A DNA stretch of 34,178 nt from an uncultured Ignisphaera sp. (GTDB taxonomy: Archaea; Thermoproteota; Thermoprotei_A; Sulfolobales; Ignisphaeraceae). The notes beneath the pieces are model-generated. The model saw nothing but the letters and a program-made list of their open reading frames with translations, made no database searches and had not been told where the DNA came from. The position numbers were made by a program, and so were the translations under genes. The stretch spans positions 1 through 34,178 of the forward strand of contig CALJEI010000016.1 of the NCBI GenBank assembly GCA_938074605.1, read 5' to 3'. Within the stretch, counting starts at the first letter, position 1; each line of letters starts with the position of its first letter. Shown one piece after another: positions 1-8,012 of this stretch.

Positions 1-416
1 GTAAGAGTACCTTTACCAACTCCCTTAGTAACCTTAGCTATAGATTCATCAGGTGTACCAGCAATGGGATTCGCAGGATTTATAGTTAGGTCAACTCCTT
101 CTCCTCCTAGATAGGCTATATATCTTCCTGGAGCTATTTTATAGGCATAGAAGACTGTTTTTTCTACAGTTTCACCCTTCCACACAAGTTTGACGGGCGT
201 GCCGGCTGGATCTAGTACTCTTAGCATTGGTTCATCGCCTAGATCTCCTCGAATGTCTTGGGCTATGACTTTAATTGGGTTGAGGTTTGTTGATGATGGT
301 GTTATTGTTCCTTGTGCATAAGCTGGTTTGATTAGAAGTGTTGTAGCTGGTATTATGCTTAGTATTAGTAGTGTTAGTAGTATTGTGGATGTGGTTTTTA
401 TGTGTATGGATTTCAT
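1..416 (-). CDS. Secreted surface (S-layer-like) protein, C-terminus beyond window
   Basis: Seen: an open frame runs on the minus strand from an ATG at 416 off the left edge of the window, so only about 138 N-terminal residues are visible. Residues 1-9 are polar and basic and residues 10-29 are strongly hydrophobic. They are followed by KPAYAQG, a good signal-peptidase I site (AYA before Gln35). The mature part is rich in Thr, Pro and Gly with short beta-strand-like stretches and no cysteine. A GGGTGA ribosome binding site lies about 6 bases before the ATG. Known: crenarchaeal S-layer and other cell-surface proteins have this layout. Inference: secreted or S-layer-type protein; the family cannot be fixed without the rest. 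It is divergent from the NMN adenylyltransferase gene and has no functional link to it. Confidence 0.6.
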   Translation of the reverse strand, partial: MKSIHIKTTSTILLTLLILSIIPATTLLIKPAYAQGTITPSSTNLNPIKVIAQDIRGDLGDEPMLRVLDPAGTPVKLVWKGETVEKTVFYAYKIAPGRYIAYLGGEGVDLTINPANPIAGTPDESIAKVTKGVGKGTL

Positions 417-576
417 TAAATTCACCCAATTCCGTATCTCTACCTCTGGGGTATTACTATATTTAGCTGTTTCTGAATGTATGTGAACTCTATGGATTGA
501 ATTGATTTGTTTTGCAAAGACCTTATATTTTTTGTTTAGATTCTATAGTTTGAATGCCTCTATAGTGGTGGTGCTA

Positions 577-1098
577 TTGGTTGTAAGAGGTGTGTATCCA
601 GGTAGGTTTCAACCCCTTCACTGGGGCCATGTATCTGTTGTTAAGTGGTCTCTTGAGAGAGTTGATGAGCTTATTATTGTTATTGGTACTGCTCAAGAGA
701 GTCATACCTTAGCAAATCCATTTACGGCTGGAGAAAGAGTTGCTATGGCTAAATACGGTTTTAGCGATACTGGTATTGATCTTTCTAGAATTTACATAAT
801 TCCAGTACCAGATATATTGATGAATGCTGTATGGGCTAAATATCTCTCAATGTTTGTACCCCCATTTAGATATGGTATTGCTAGAAATCCTCTTGTCGTT
901 AGACTATTTAAGGAAGCAGGCTATGAAGTACTTATACCCCCAGCCTACAATAGAGAACTCTATAGCTCAACAAAAATTAGGGCAATGATGCTAACTGGTG
1001 ATGATAGCTGGAGGGAGCTTGTACCACCATCTGTAGCAAAATTTATTGATGAAATTAAAGGTGTTGAAAGAATTAGGGAGATTGCTAGAAGGGATTAG
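577..1098 (+). CDS. Nicotinamide-nucleotide adenylyltransferase (NMNAT), archaeal type
   Basis: It transfers AMP from ATP to nicotinamide mononucleotide to form NAD+, in the cytoplasm. Seen: GRFQPLHWGH near the N-terminus carries the nucleotidyltransferase HxGH signature, and SSTKIR near the C-terminus is the conserved phosphate-binding motif. The frame is open from an ATG at 502, but that would add 25 hydrophobic residues that the family lacks. I chose the TTG at 577 because the family normally begins a few residues before RG-x-YPGRFQP and because GGTGGTG lies just upstream at a good distance. GTG codons at 565, 568 and 571 are alternatives. The resulting 173 residues match the family's usual length. 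The next gene starts 3 bases after the stop, so the two are likely co-transcribed. Confident in the family; moderately confident in the start. Confidence 0.92.
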   Translation: MVVRGVYPGRFQPLHWGHVSVVKWSLERVDELIIVIGTAQESHTLANPFTAGERVAMAKYGFSDTGIDLSRIYIIPVPDILMNAVWAKYLSMFVPPFRYGIARNPLVVRLFKEAGYEVLIPPAYNRELYSSTKIRAMMLTGDDSWRELVPPSVAKFIDEIKGVERIREIARRD

Positions 1099-1101
1099 CA
1101 T

Positions 1102-2160
1102 ATGATAGTTGTTGATGGAAGTATTGGTGAGGGTGGTGGCCAGATACTAAGATTTGCCATAGGGCTTGCTGCAGCTATTAAAAAACCAATTAAGGTTATA
1201 AATATAAGGGCTGGTAGAAAAAATCCTGGAATTCAACACCAGCATCTAACGGCGGTAAAAGCAGTTGCAACGCTATCAAATGCATATATAGAGGGTTGCT
1301 ACATAGGCTCTACACAACTTATATTTAAACCACAAGAGCTTGTTGGTGGAAGACATACATTTGATGTTGGAACTGCTGGTAGCATAACACTCGTTCTACA
1401 AGCTCTTACACCACTACTACCACTACTTCCACAGAGGACATATATAGAGTTAAGGGGTGGTACAGATGTTCCCTGGAGCCCACCTATAGACTACATAAGA
1501 TATGTCTTTATACCAATAGCTAGAAGATTTGGTTTTAAAATGTCTTTAGAGCTTATTAGAAGAGGTCACTACCCAAGGGGAGGAGGTATTGTGAGAGTTG
1601 AAGTAGAGCCAGAAAATCTAAAATCTGTAGAGCTTATTGAGAGAGGTATGCTTAAAGCTATAGGTGGAGTATCACATGCTGTAAAACTCCCTAGACATGT
1701 AGCTGAAAGACAGGCTAAAGCAGCTAAAGAAACACTTCTTCAACACAAAATCAATGTACCTATAGATGTAGTTATTGAGAGCTACAACCCTGAAAAAGAT
1801 CCTCATCTAGGCCCTGGTAGTGGTGTTACACTTTATGCAGAATTTGATGAAAGTATAATAGGTGCTGATGCCCTTGGCGAAAAAGGAAAACCTGCAGAAA
1901 CTGTTGGTAGAGAAGCTGCAGAAAAACTTATAGATGAAATCAATAGTGGGGCTACACTAGATAGCCACATGGGGGATATGCTAATAGCTATAGCCTGTCT
2001 TGCAGAAGGTAAAACAAGATACACAACATCTAAATTAACAACACATATAGAAACAGCATTAAAAGTTGCAGAAATAGTAGCAGGCTGTAAAACAAAAATA
2101 GCTGATACAAAGGGTAGGGCTATGCTCATAGAAATAGAGGGTATAGGACAATACATTTAA
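1102..2160 (+). CDS. rtcA: RNA 3'-terminal phosphate cyclase
   Basis: It converts RNA 3'-phosphates to 2',3'-cyclic phosphates using ATP through an enzyme-AMP intermediate. Seen: 352 residues, the usual length. The N-terminus has the GEGGGQILR motif (residues 9-17). GIQHQHLTAVKA follows, and GGTDVPWSPP and PRGGG lie in the middle. DSHMGDML near the C-terminus places His289 where the adenylated catalytic histidine of the family sits. The ATG at 1102 is 3 bases after the NMNAT stop, suggesting one transcript. Nothing unusual was seen. Its physiological role in archaea is not settled; RNA end repair is the usual suggestion. Confidence 0.95.
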   Translation: MIVVDGSIGEGGGQILRFAIGLAAAIKKPIKVINIRAGRKNPGIQHQHLTAVKAVATLSNAYIEGCYIGSTQLIFKPQELVGGRHTFDVGTAGSITLVLQALTPLLPLLPQRTYIELRGGTDVPWSPPIDYIRYVFIPIARRFGFKMSLELIRRGHYPRGGGIVRVEVEPENLKSVELIERGMLKAIGGVSHAVKLPRHVAERQAKAAKETLLQHKINVPIDVVIESYNPEKDPHLGPGSGVTLYAEFDESIIGADALGEKGKPAETVGREAAEKLIDEINSGATLDSHMGDMLIAIACLAEGKTRYTTSKLTTHIETALKVAEIVAGCKTKIADTKGRAMLIEIEGIGQYI

Positions 2161-2511
2161 AATAGATACCATCTTTAAACAGAGGATAGCAATATATAGC
2201 ATCAATATTATTGCTGAAATTATCTTGTTTCTATTTAAGAAAAATCTATGGATTTCTACCTAAAAATAGCTAGTCTATCATCTATTTAAATATCTATAGA
2301 CTTGGATTGAGTGTTGGTAGCCATAAATATATGTAAATTTAAAGGGCTATAGACTGTTTTACTACATAGCTTTTGTAGAAGTGTGTCGATGGATTTTATC
2401 TAGGGGCTATGTATAGCAGTTTCAAGTATTTTACTTGTATTTTTAAAGTATTACTCAACATATATATTTTAAGTGTGTGCCTGCATATAGATACTCTATG
2501 GTGTTACTCTC
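2161..2511 (+). other. Intergenic region holding the gar1 promoter
   Basis: About 350 AT-rich bases without a convincing gene. Several short palindromic CTATAG hexamers occur (for example near 2288 and 2345). The only functional signal I can support is the TATA element at its right end, listed separately. No tRNA-like fold, convincing C/D or H/ACA box RNA, or transposon remnant was recognised. Confidence 0.4.
2460..2471 (+). promoter_or_regulatory. TATA box for gar1-tfb
   Basis: ATATATATTTTA lies about 45 bases before the TTG start of gar1. The expected transcription start near 2490 would give a short leader holding the GGTG ribosome binding site at 2500-2503. Inferred from sequence resemblance to archaeal TATA elements only. 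Confidence 0.5.
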
Positions 2512-2784
2512 TTGACGCTTCGTGTATTGGGGACTATCTATACGGTAACTAAATCAAATTTAGTTATTGTAAAAATAGAGAATGTTGAGAAAATCCCTAG
2601 GATTGGTGATCAAGTTTTTAATGCTAATAATGATTATATTGGTAGGATTATAGATGTTATAGGCCCTATATCATCGCCATTTGCAGTTTTAAGACCTGTA
2701 AAACAGTCTATTCTATCAATGCTAAAACCCTCTACACTACTCTTCTATAAACCTAGAAGATCCGTGGAGAGGGGGCGTAGATGA
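2512..2784 (+). CDS. gar1: H/ACA ribonucleoprotein subunit Gar1
   Basis: Gar1 binds Cbf5 and helps substrate loading and release in the H/ACA guide complex that makes pseudouridine in rRNA. Seen: 90 residues with a beta-barrel pattern. An RVLGTIYTVTKSN start is followed by IPRIGDQVFNANNDYIGRI and VIGPISSPFAVLRP, the conserved Gar1 core. The C-terminus is basic (KPRRSVERGRR). The start is TTG at 2512, preceded by GGTG at 2500-2503; no in-frame ATG is suitable. The stop overlaps the ATG of tfb by 4 bases (ATGA). The gar1-tfb pairing is a known crenarchaeal arrangement, which supports both calls. Confidence 0.92.
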   Translation: MTLRVLGTIYTVTKSNLVIVKIENVEKIPRIGDQVFNANNDYIGRIIDVIGPISSPFAVLRPVKQSILSMLKPSTLLFYKPRRSVERGRR

Positions 2785-3653
2785 GTAAAGTAGACTGTAG
2801 TGAGCTTATTTTTAATCAGGAGAGGGGTGAGGTTGTTTGTGCTGATACAGGTGAGGTTGTTGATGAGGATAAAGTATCTCTAGGCCCTGATTGGAGAGCT
2901 TATACACCTGATGAGTGGAGTAGAAGGGCACATGCTAGTGTAGTAACGCATACTGTTCATGATTCAGGTCTTTCTACAGAAATAGATCTTTCTATCCGTA
3001 GATATAGGGAGACAGTAAAAAATAGAAAGCTAGCTTTACTCCAAAGAAAAATTCGTGTAAATAGAGGTGAGAGAAAAATTGTTGAAGCACTTACATACCT
3101 CAACCAAATTTGCTCCCACTTCAATCTACCAGATCAGGTTAAGGAAACAGCAGCAATGATACTAAAGAGAATATTTTCAACACTACATCCAAAAGTAAAT
3201 AGGCTACAGGTTTTAGCAGCAGTATCAATAGTGCTAGCAGCTAGAAAGCATGGTGTACCAATTAGGATAAGGGAGGTTGTAGCTAGATTTAATATAGATG
3301 AGGAGGAGTACTGGAAGCTGATATCAGAAATAAACTTTAAGGTGGATTTAAGTGAGTTTAAGGCTTATATAGATCCACGTAAATTCCTTCCACAAATAAT
3401 ATCTAATCTAGGACTAAGTCAGCAAGCCTATATGCTAGCAGCTAAATTAATAGATGTTCTTAAAAGAAATGGGTTAACGGAAGGTAAAGATCCAGCTGGT
3501 ATAGCTGCAGCTAGTGTATATATAGCCTCAATTATACTTGATGAAAAAAGAACTCAAAAACAAGTAGCTCAAGCAGCTAATGTTACAGAGGTAACCATAA
3601 GGAATAGATATAGAGATATACTAGATAAAGTAACCATAACAGTATACATATAG
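2781..3653 (+). CDS. tfb: Transcription initiation factor B (TFB), zinc-ribbon cysteines reduced
   Basis: TFB bridges TBP bound to the TATA box and RNA polymerase. Seen: 290 residues. The N-terminal ribbon region keeps the family pattern ERGEVVCADTGEVVDED but has only two cysteines (Cys6 and Cys20) instead of four, so it probably cannot hold zinc in the usual way. The B-reader/linker region GPDWRAYTPDEWSRR follows. Two cyclin repeats fill roughly residues 95-185 and 190-290; the second ends in a helix-turn-helix (TQKQVAQAANVTEVTIRNRY), the BRE-recognition part. The ATG at 2781 overlaps the gar1 stop and is preceded by GAGGGGG. A similarly reduced ribbon is, as I recall, present in Sulfolobus TFB1, so the protein is probably functional. 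It lies tail to tail with the TFE-beta gene, 1 base apart. Confidence 0.95.
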   Translation: MSKVDCSELIFNQERGEVVCADTGEVVDEDKVSLGPDWRAYTPDEWSRRAHASVVTHTVHDSGLSTEIDLSIRRYRETVKNRKLALLQRKIRVNRGERKIVEALTYLNQICSHFNLPDQVKETAAMILKRIFSTLHPKVNRLQVLAAVSIVLAARKHGVPIRIREVVARFNIDEEEYWKLISEINFKVDLSEFKAYIDPRKFLPQIISNLGLSQQAYMLAAKLIDVLKRNGLTEGKDPAGIAAASVYIASIILDEKRTQKQVAQAANVTEVTIRNRYRDILDKVTITVYI

Positions 3654-3654
3654 C

Positions 3655-4062
3655 CTAAAGTTTTGCAGCATGTAGTCTTTCTATTAAAAACCTTGTTAGA
3701 TATGGGCACTTCAATGGGTTATAGGATCTACCTACACCACACATATAGAGATTTCTACATCCATAGCATGGAATTGTGAAAACATCTAAATCTAGTGTCT
3801 GTTTCTCTTCAGCCCACTCATTTCGATTAATTGCCTGTAAAAGATATGTCTGCTGCCCATTATTATCAACAGCTATTCTCTTAACCAACTTAGCTCTAAC
3901 AAGTTTATTTACTATTGTAGAGAGTCTTCTAGGCTGTATACCTCTAAGCTCATCCTTCTCCCCTAATCTAGACTGGAGTATCCCACCAGAAGCTTTAGTC
4001 TCTTGCTTAATAACATTATAGACAAGATTCTCCTCATCACTAAGGCGTAGAGAGTCCTCCAT
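3655..4062 (-). CDS. Transcription factor E beta subunit (TFE-beta, RPC39-like)
   Basis: TFE-beta partners TFE-alpha and helps RNA polymerase open promoter DNA; it is the archaeal relative of RNA polymerase III subunit RPC39/RPC34. Seen: about 135 residues. The first 80 form a winged-helix domain (DEENLVYNVIKQ, then RGIQPRRLSTIVNKLVRAK). The C-terminus has four cysteines, C99, C102, C108 and C119, spaced CX2CX5CX10C, fitting the cubane 4Fe-4S cluster of crenarchaeal TFE-beta. I prefer ATG at 4062 over the in-frame TTG at 4071: AGGGG then lies 9 bases upstream, whereas it would abut the TTG. The neighbouring convergent tfb gene suits a general transcription factor. Confidence 0.88.
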   Translation of the reverse strand: MEDSLRLSDEENLVYNVIKQETKASGGILQSRLGEKDELRGIQPRRLSTIVNKLVRAKLVKRIAVDNNGQQTYLLQAINRNEWAEEKQTLDLDVFTIPCYGCRNLYMCGVGRSYNPLKCPYLTRFLIERLHAAKL

Positions 4063-4335
4063 AGCCGCCAACCCCTAGGCAGTCAGCACAATTTAGCTTA
4101 GTAGATACACTCTGTGTAAGTTAATAAGAGTGTATGCATTTAGCTATGGGGCTTAGAAGCATCAACTAGTAGAAAATCCAATACTCTAAACCGCTATAGC
4201 ATAAAACCCTTTCAACAACTTAAGAATTTACATTTTTAATCTAGATGCTACAAATCTATGGCGATTTCAATTGGTATAGCTATGGCTTTAAAAAGCTAGT
4301 ACCCTATTTCTATTTTTTACTTAACTACATGAAGT

Positions 4336-5541
4336 TTAAACTTTTGGTGTTCTACTTTTTACACACTCTATAATTTCATTTATTGAAGCATTTGTTGCTA
4401 TACCATCGCTATACGTATAGCTTTTAGCTGCTATAAACCCTTTTTGTATAAGACAATCTACAACACTTTGAATTGATGGTACATTTGTTTTAATGGCTTT
4501 TGCAATATGTGTAAGTCTAGTTGATAATGTGTTTAGTGTTGATGTTCTATAGATATTCTCTAGTAGTTTTCTTGAGTTTTCCCTTAGCCAATACATTTCA
4601 TTGGCGGTTTTTAAAAGCTTCTCAAGATATTCTCTATTTGCTGTAGGACATATCCATATTGGGTATATAGGCTCAAGCTTTTCCCCACATACTGGGCAGT
4701 GTATAGCTTTTTCTACCACACCATCAATTTGATGCATATAGCTATAACTACACTTAGTACAGCTCCATAAAGCCCCTAGACAGTTGTTAAGAATTTCACT
4801 AGCCTTCATACCCCCTCTATATACTCTAACATAAACCCTTACATAATGGCTCATAGCGTAAGATAGTAGTGGCTCAATATATCTATCGTATATAGCGGCT
4901 ACTTTTGCTACAAATGATAGTAGAACCCTTATTGCAACATCTCTAGATTGTAGCACTTTAGTGCCGGCTACACCATATCTTCTAAAAAGCTTAACCCTAT
5001 ACCTACCCCCAAGAACAGCTAAATCTGTTGCAGTTAGTGCAACAATACCATATCTCTTAACACTATCTATAGCTGTGTGTATAAAGGGTGCAGGACTGCC
5101 AAAGGGGTCTACATCTATATAGCCTAAAGCTATACCCTCCCTCTTTGCGAGTCTATATATAAGCTCATTAGCATCAGCATGCACTATAGTGATATACTCC
5201 TCTAAATTATTTAGCTTTACATTATGCTCCATAATTTTAATAGCAGCTAAAGATAAATCACTCATATATATAGCTACCCCCTTGGGGAGGTTAGCTTCAA
5301 GAGCTATCCTTATACCTCTTACACCTGTAGCTGCAAGTGGGTCTACTATAGCTGCATCTCCACTATCTGTTTTTAGAAGCGCTACACAGATATCTCTATT
5401 TTCAACCATCCTAGGGTTGTAGAATACAGGTGCCCATGATGGTTCGTAGACACCATCATCCCTTTTGTATAGATTTGGGTTTGGGATACATATTTTTGCA
5501 AGTCCTTCAACAGCTAGTATATATCCATTGGGGCAACTCAT
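4336..5541 (-). CDS. trm1: tRNA (guanine26-N2)-dimethyltransferase Trm1
   Basis: It methylates G26 of tRNAs twice, using S-adenosylmethionine. Seen: 401 residues, usual for the archaeal family. The SAM-binding motif DPLAATGVRGIR is at 67-78, the acidic motif at about 95, and the catalytic DVDPFGSP at 143-150. C261, C264, C282 and C285 form two CxxC pairs in the C-terminal part, the expected zinc site. A start at ATG 5541 gives the conserved N-terminal region directly. A gap of about 270 bases separates it from TFE-beta downstream, and the THEP1 gene ends and starts its own unit 21 bases upstream. Nothing odd was seen. Confidence 0.95.
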   Translation of the reverse strand: MSCPNGYILAVEGLAKICIPNPNLYKRDDGVYEPSWAPVFYNPRMVENRDICVALLKTDSGDAAIVDPLAATGVRGIRIALEANLPKGVAIYMSDLSLAAIKIMEHNVKLNNLEEYITIVHADANELIYRLAKREGIALGYIDVDPFGSPAPFIHTAIDSVKRYGIVALTATDLAVLGGRYRVKLFRRYGVAGTKVLQSRDVAIRVLLSFVAKVAAIYDRYIEPLLSYAMSHYVRVYVRVYRGGMKASEILNNCLGALWSCTKCSYSYMHQIDGVVEKAIHCPVCGEKLEPIYPIWICPTANREYLEKLLKTANEMYWLRENSRKLLENIYRTSTLNTLSTRLTHIAKAIKTNVPSIQSVVDCLIQKGFIAAKSYTYSDGIATNASINEIIECVKSRTPKV

Positions 5542-5562
5542 CTTCAGTCAATTAACAGTAGA

Positions 5563-6126
5563 TTAGCTCTGTATAAATTTCTTAATAATCTCCATATGTA
5601 TATACCCTCTATTCTCTTCAGTAATACTTATTATCTCAAACCCCTTCCGCCTAAGTATACCAGTAATTTCAGTATCACCTAAACTTCTATGAACTACAAT
5701 AATACATTTTGTAGTAGTTTCTAGAGCTTTTATAATCTCTAGGCGTAGTCTATCTATAGATAGCTCCATTGGGCCAACTTCATCTATTCCTAAAATAGAC
5801 TTTTCTCCAAAGCCCCTCGATAAAGCTGCTACACCTATTCTCTCAGCTTCACTTTCTATAACAACATATCTCCCTATCCTCCTACCGCTAACCCTATAGC
5901 CCATTTGCCTAGCCCTTAGAATTTCTAGAGCAAGCCAGCCAGACTCACCACTCATAATATCAATTATTTTAAACCCTATCCTCCTCCCACGCTCTCTAAC
6001 CTCAGGACAGTAAAAGCCATATACATTAAAGCCTAGTGAATTTAGCTTATTAACAACCCTCATAAAAACTGTACTCTTACCTACACCCGGTCTACCTGTT
6101 AAAGCAATTAAAGCTATTTTATCCAC
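5563..6126 (-). CDS. THEP1-type nucleoside-triphosphatase
   Basis: Small P-loop enzyme of the THEP1/NTPCR family, which hydrolyses nucleoside triphosphates; its cellular role is unknown. Seen: 187 residues with Walker A GRPGVGKS at 11-18 and the family motif RRIGFKIIDIMSGESGWLA at about 48-66. Walker B ILGIDEVGPMEL follows at about 111-122. The start is GTG at 6126, which follows the TAG stop of the upstream gene with no gap; GAGG inside the end of that gene serves as ribosome binding site. The two genes are therefore almost certainly one transcript. Family call firm; substrate unknown. Confidence 0.92.
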   Translation of the reverse strand: MDKIALIALTGRPGVGKSTVFMRVVNKLNSLGFNVYGFYCPEVRERGRRIGFKIIDIMSGESGWLALEILRARQMGYRVSGRRIGRYVVIESEAERIGVAALSRGFGEKSILGIDEVGPMELSIDRLRLEIIKALETTTKCIIVVHRSLGDTEITGILRRKGFEIISITEENRGYIHMEIIKKFIQS

Positions 6127-7146
6127 CTATTTCCTCAACGATTTTGCAACCTCTTTTACAAAGTCCTCTACATTAGATAGTACTCTAACCTCACCAACAT
6201 CCTCAGCAACATCTATACTATCCCTACTCTGCACATCATCTATAATAGATATCGCTAGCCCATTAAATGTAGTTGCAAAAGACTTATTGTCTCTACACTT
6301 TAGCTTTATTGAGGAGCTGCTATATCTACCATTTATATATGTTATAAACATCCTCACATTGTTATGCTGTAAAAGTATATCTGTGGGTATTGTTGTAAAC
6401 ACCTCTACATCTACCCCAAGGTCTAAGAGCTTAAGGGCTAGTTTATACCTTTTATCACTAGGCTTTATCTCTCTATACTTCTCCTTACCATGCATTTTAA
6501 GCTCTGACTTAACTATTCTATCCCTAAATATATTGATATCCCTTACAACATCTTCAAACAGCTCGCCAAATAGCTCCATAAATCTATACGCCTTCTCAAC
6601 AGACATATCCATTTTATCCTCTTCATACTTTTGAAGAGCTTTTGAAGATATTCCAATAATATTTGCTAGTTCGTGGAGGCTATACCCCATTTTTATCCTA
6701 AGTCTCTGTAGCTTTTTTCCATCTATTTTCACATAGTACATACCGCTATACTCATATATGTATATCTTTCCACCTCTTGCAACATTGTCTAGTGTTTCTC
6801 TAGAGATTACACCAACCCTATCTCTAATGTATAGAACGTCTTCTAGAGTTTCTTCACTATTAAATCTATTTGCAATAAGTAGGGCATTTACATTTAGTGC
6901 TCTACTCAACTTTTTTAACTCTTGAAATACTCTATCTTTACTTGAGATTACCCTCTCTATCTTTAGAAGAATCTTGTCCCTATTATGCATAGCTATATAG
7001 TCAACACTTTTCTTCTCCCCTACTGGAAAGGACATTTTATGTAGAATTTTTATGTTGGAGCCCAATAGAGGGTGTAGTGTAGAGTCTCTTTCATCCACAT
7101 ACTCTTCACTAGTATTATCTACACCCTCCATCTCTATATGGGGCAT
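6127..7146 (-). CDS. Archaeal HTH-type transcriptional regulator (Cro/C1-type HTH)
   Basis: Seen: 339 residues. Residues about 40-125 resemble a nuclease-fold-like or sensor domain of mixed alpha/beta (SVDYIAMHNRDKILLKI onward). Residues 146-193 form a clear Cro/C1 helix-turn-helix (MGYSLHELANIIGISSKALQ, then KYEEDKMDMSVEKAY). The C-terminal 120 residues are mixed alpha/beta and end in a basic tail. This matches the single-copy archaeal family annotated as putative HTH-type transcriptional regulatory protein. Its targets are unknown. A TATA-like element sits about 30 bases before the ATG, implying a very short leader. It is the first gene of an apparent pair with the THEP1 NTPase. Confidence 0.85.
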   Translation of the reverse strand: MPHIEMEGVDNTSEEYVDERDSTLHPLLGSNIKILHKMSFPVGEKKSVDYIAMHNRDKILLKIERVISSKDRVFQELKKLSRALNVNALLIANRFNSEETLEDVLYIRDRVGVISRETLDNVARGGKIYIYEYSGMYYVKIDGKKLQRLRIKMGYSLHELANIIGISSKALQKYEEDKMDMSVEKAYRFMELFGELFEDVVRDINIFRDRIVKSELKMHGKEKYREIKPSDKRYKLALKLLDLGVDVEVFTTIPTDILLQHNNVRMFITYINGRYSSSSIKLKCRDNKSFATTFNGLAISIIDDVQSRDSIDVAEDVGEVRVLSNVEDFVKEVAKSLRK

Positions 7147-7173
7147 TTGCTATACCCATTCAATATTATTATG

Positions 7174-7183
7174 GTTTTAAAGG
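7174..7183 (-). promoter_or_regulatory. TATA box for the HTH regulator-THEP1 pair
   Basis: On the minus strand CCTTTAAAACC lies about 30 bases before the ATG at 7146, so the transcript would begin only a few bases before the start codon. Called from sequence resemblance. Confidence 0.5.
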
Positions 7184-7233
7184 TTCAAAAACCTTATTGC
7201 TGGGACTGTATTTTAATTAAATAAATTAAAAAT

Positions 7234-7944
7234 CTACTTTCTACGATATATGGCATAGACCATTGCATGATCTCTATCGAATGGCTCTAGGTGAACTACA
7301 TCAGCTATTTCAAATCCTCTTGCCTGTAGCACATTCATTTCATGCTTATATACCTCACTAGGCTCTGCTGTAACATCTATGCTTCTAGCTTTTATTGCTA
7401 GTAGAAGCCAGCCTCCATCCCTAAGAAACATATCGGCATTATCTGCTACAATAGAAGCTTGTTCAGGTTGAGCAACATCTGCATATAGTCCATCTACTTC
7501 TTCAACAACGAATCTATATCTCCTAGGCATTCTTGCATCCTCTAGAATAGGCACTATATTCCTTCTATCATCTGCAACAACTATAAGCTCCCTCATAACC
7601 CTTGGGGCAAACTCAACAGCATATATTCTCCCCATAAGCCCTACTATATCAGATATATGACTTACAGTTGTACCTGAACCTGCCCCTAGATAGAGGATTC
7701 TCTGAGCTTCTTTTATAGGTAGCTCCCTTAAGCCTTTAACTAAAGCTGCTGCTAACTTACTTCTATATGCATTCCACTCCCTATACTCTACATCTCCAAC
7801 CCTAAATAGATGTTCTCCATAAACCTTTTTACCAGGTGTTAAATTTCTTGTTGCTAATTTTGTACTACCATCCTCTAATTCTACAACATATACCCCCCTA
7901 TACCTCCCATGCTCATAAACTCTAGCTAAAGATGTGTATGACAC
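7234..7944 (-). CDS. flpA: Fibrillarin-like rRNA/tRNA 2'-O-methyltransferase
   Basis: Catalytic subunit of the C/D box guide complex; it methylates ribose 2'-OH groups in rRNA and tRNA. Seen: 236 residues, typical. The SAM-binding motif [12 protein letters not shown] starts at about 85, [13 protein letters not shown] follows, and [12 protein letters not shown] and the conserved C-terminal [13 protein letters not shown] are present. The start is GTG at 7944, with GAGGTG about 10 bases upstream. It lies directly downstream of nop5 (gap of 68 bases), the usual archaeal operon of the two partner proteins. Confidence 0.96.
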   Translation of the reverse strand: MSYTSLARVYEHGRYRGVYVVELEDGSTKLATRNLTPGKKVYGEHLFRVGDVEYREWNAYRSKLAAALVKGLRELPIKEAQRILYLGAGSGTTVSHISDIVGLMGRIYAVEFAPRVMRELIVVADDRRNIVPILEDARMPRRYRFVVEEVDGLYADVAQPEQASIVADNADMFLRDGGWLLLAIKARSIDVTAEPSEVYKHEMNVLQARGFEIADVVHLEPFDRDHAMVYAIYRRK

Positions 7945-8012
7945 TATCTATACACCTCTTACATCCTATACTTTAAATGGAATATAAATGTGTATAGCGT
8001 CATTAGTAGACA

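Noticed and set aside
502-576. ATG at 502 as the NMNAT start
   Set aside because: It would add 25 hydrophobic residues absent from the family; the TTG at 577 has a well-placed GGTGGTG.
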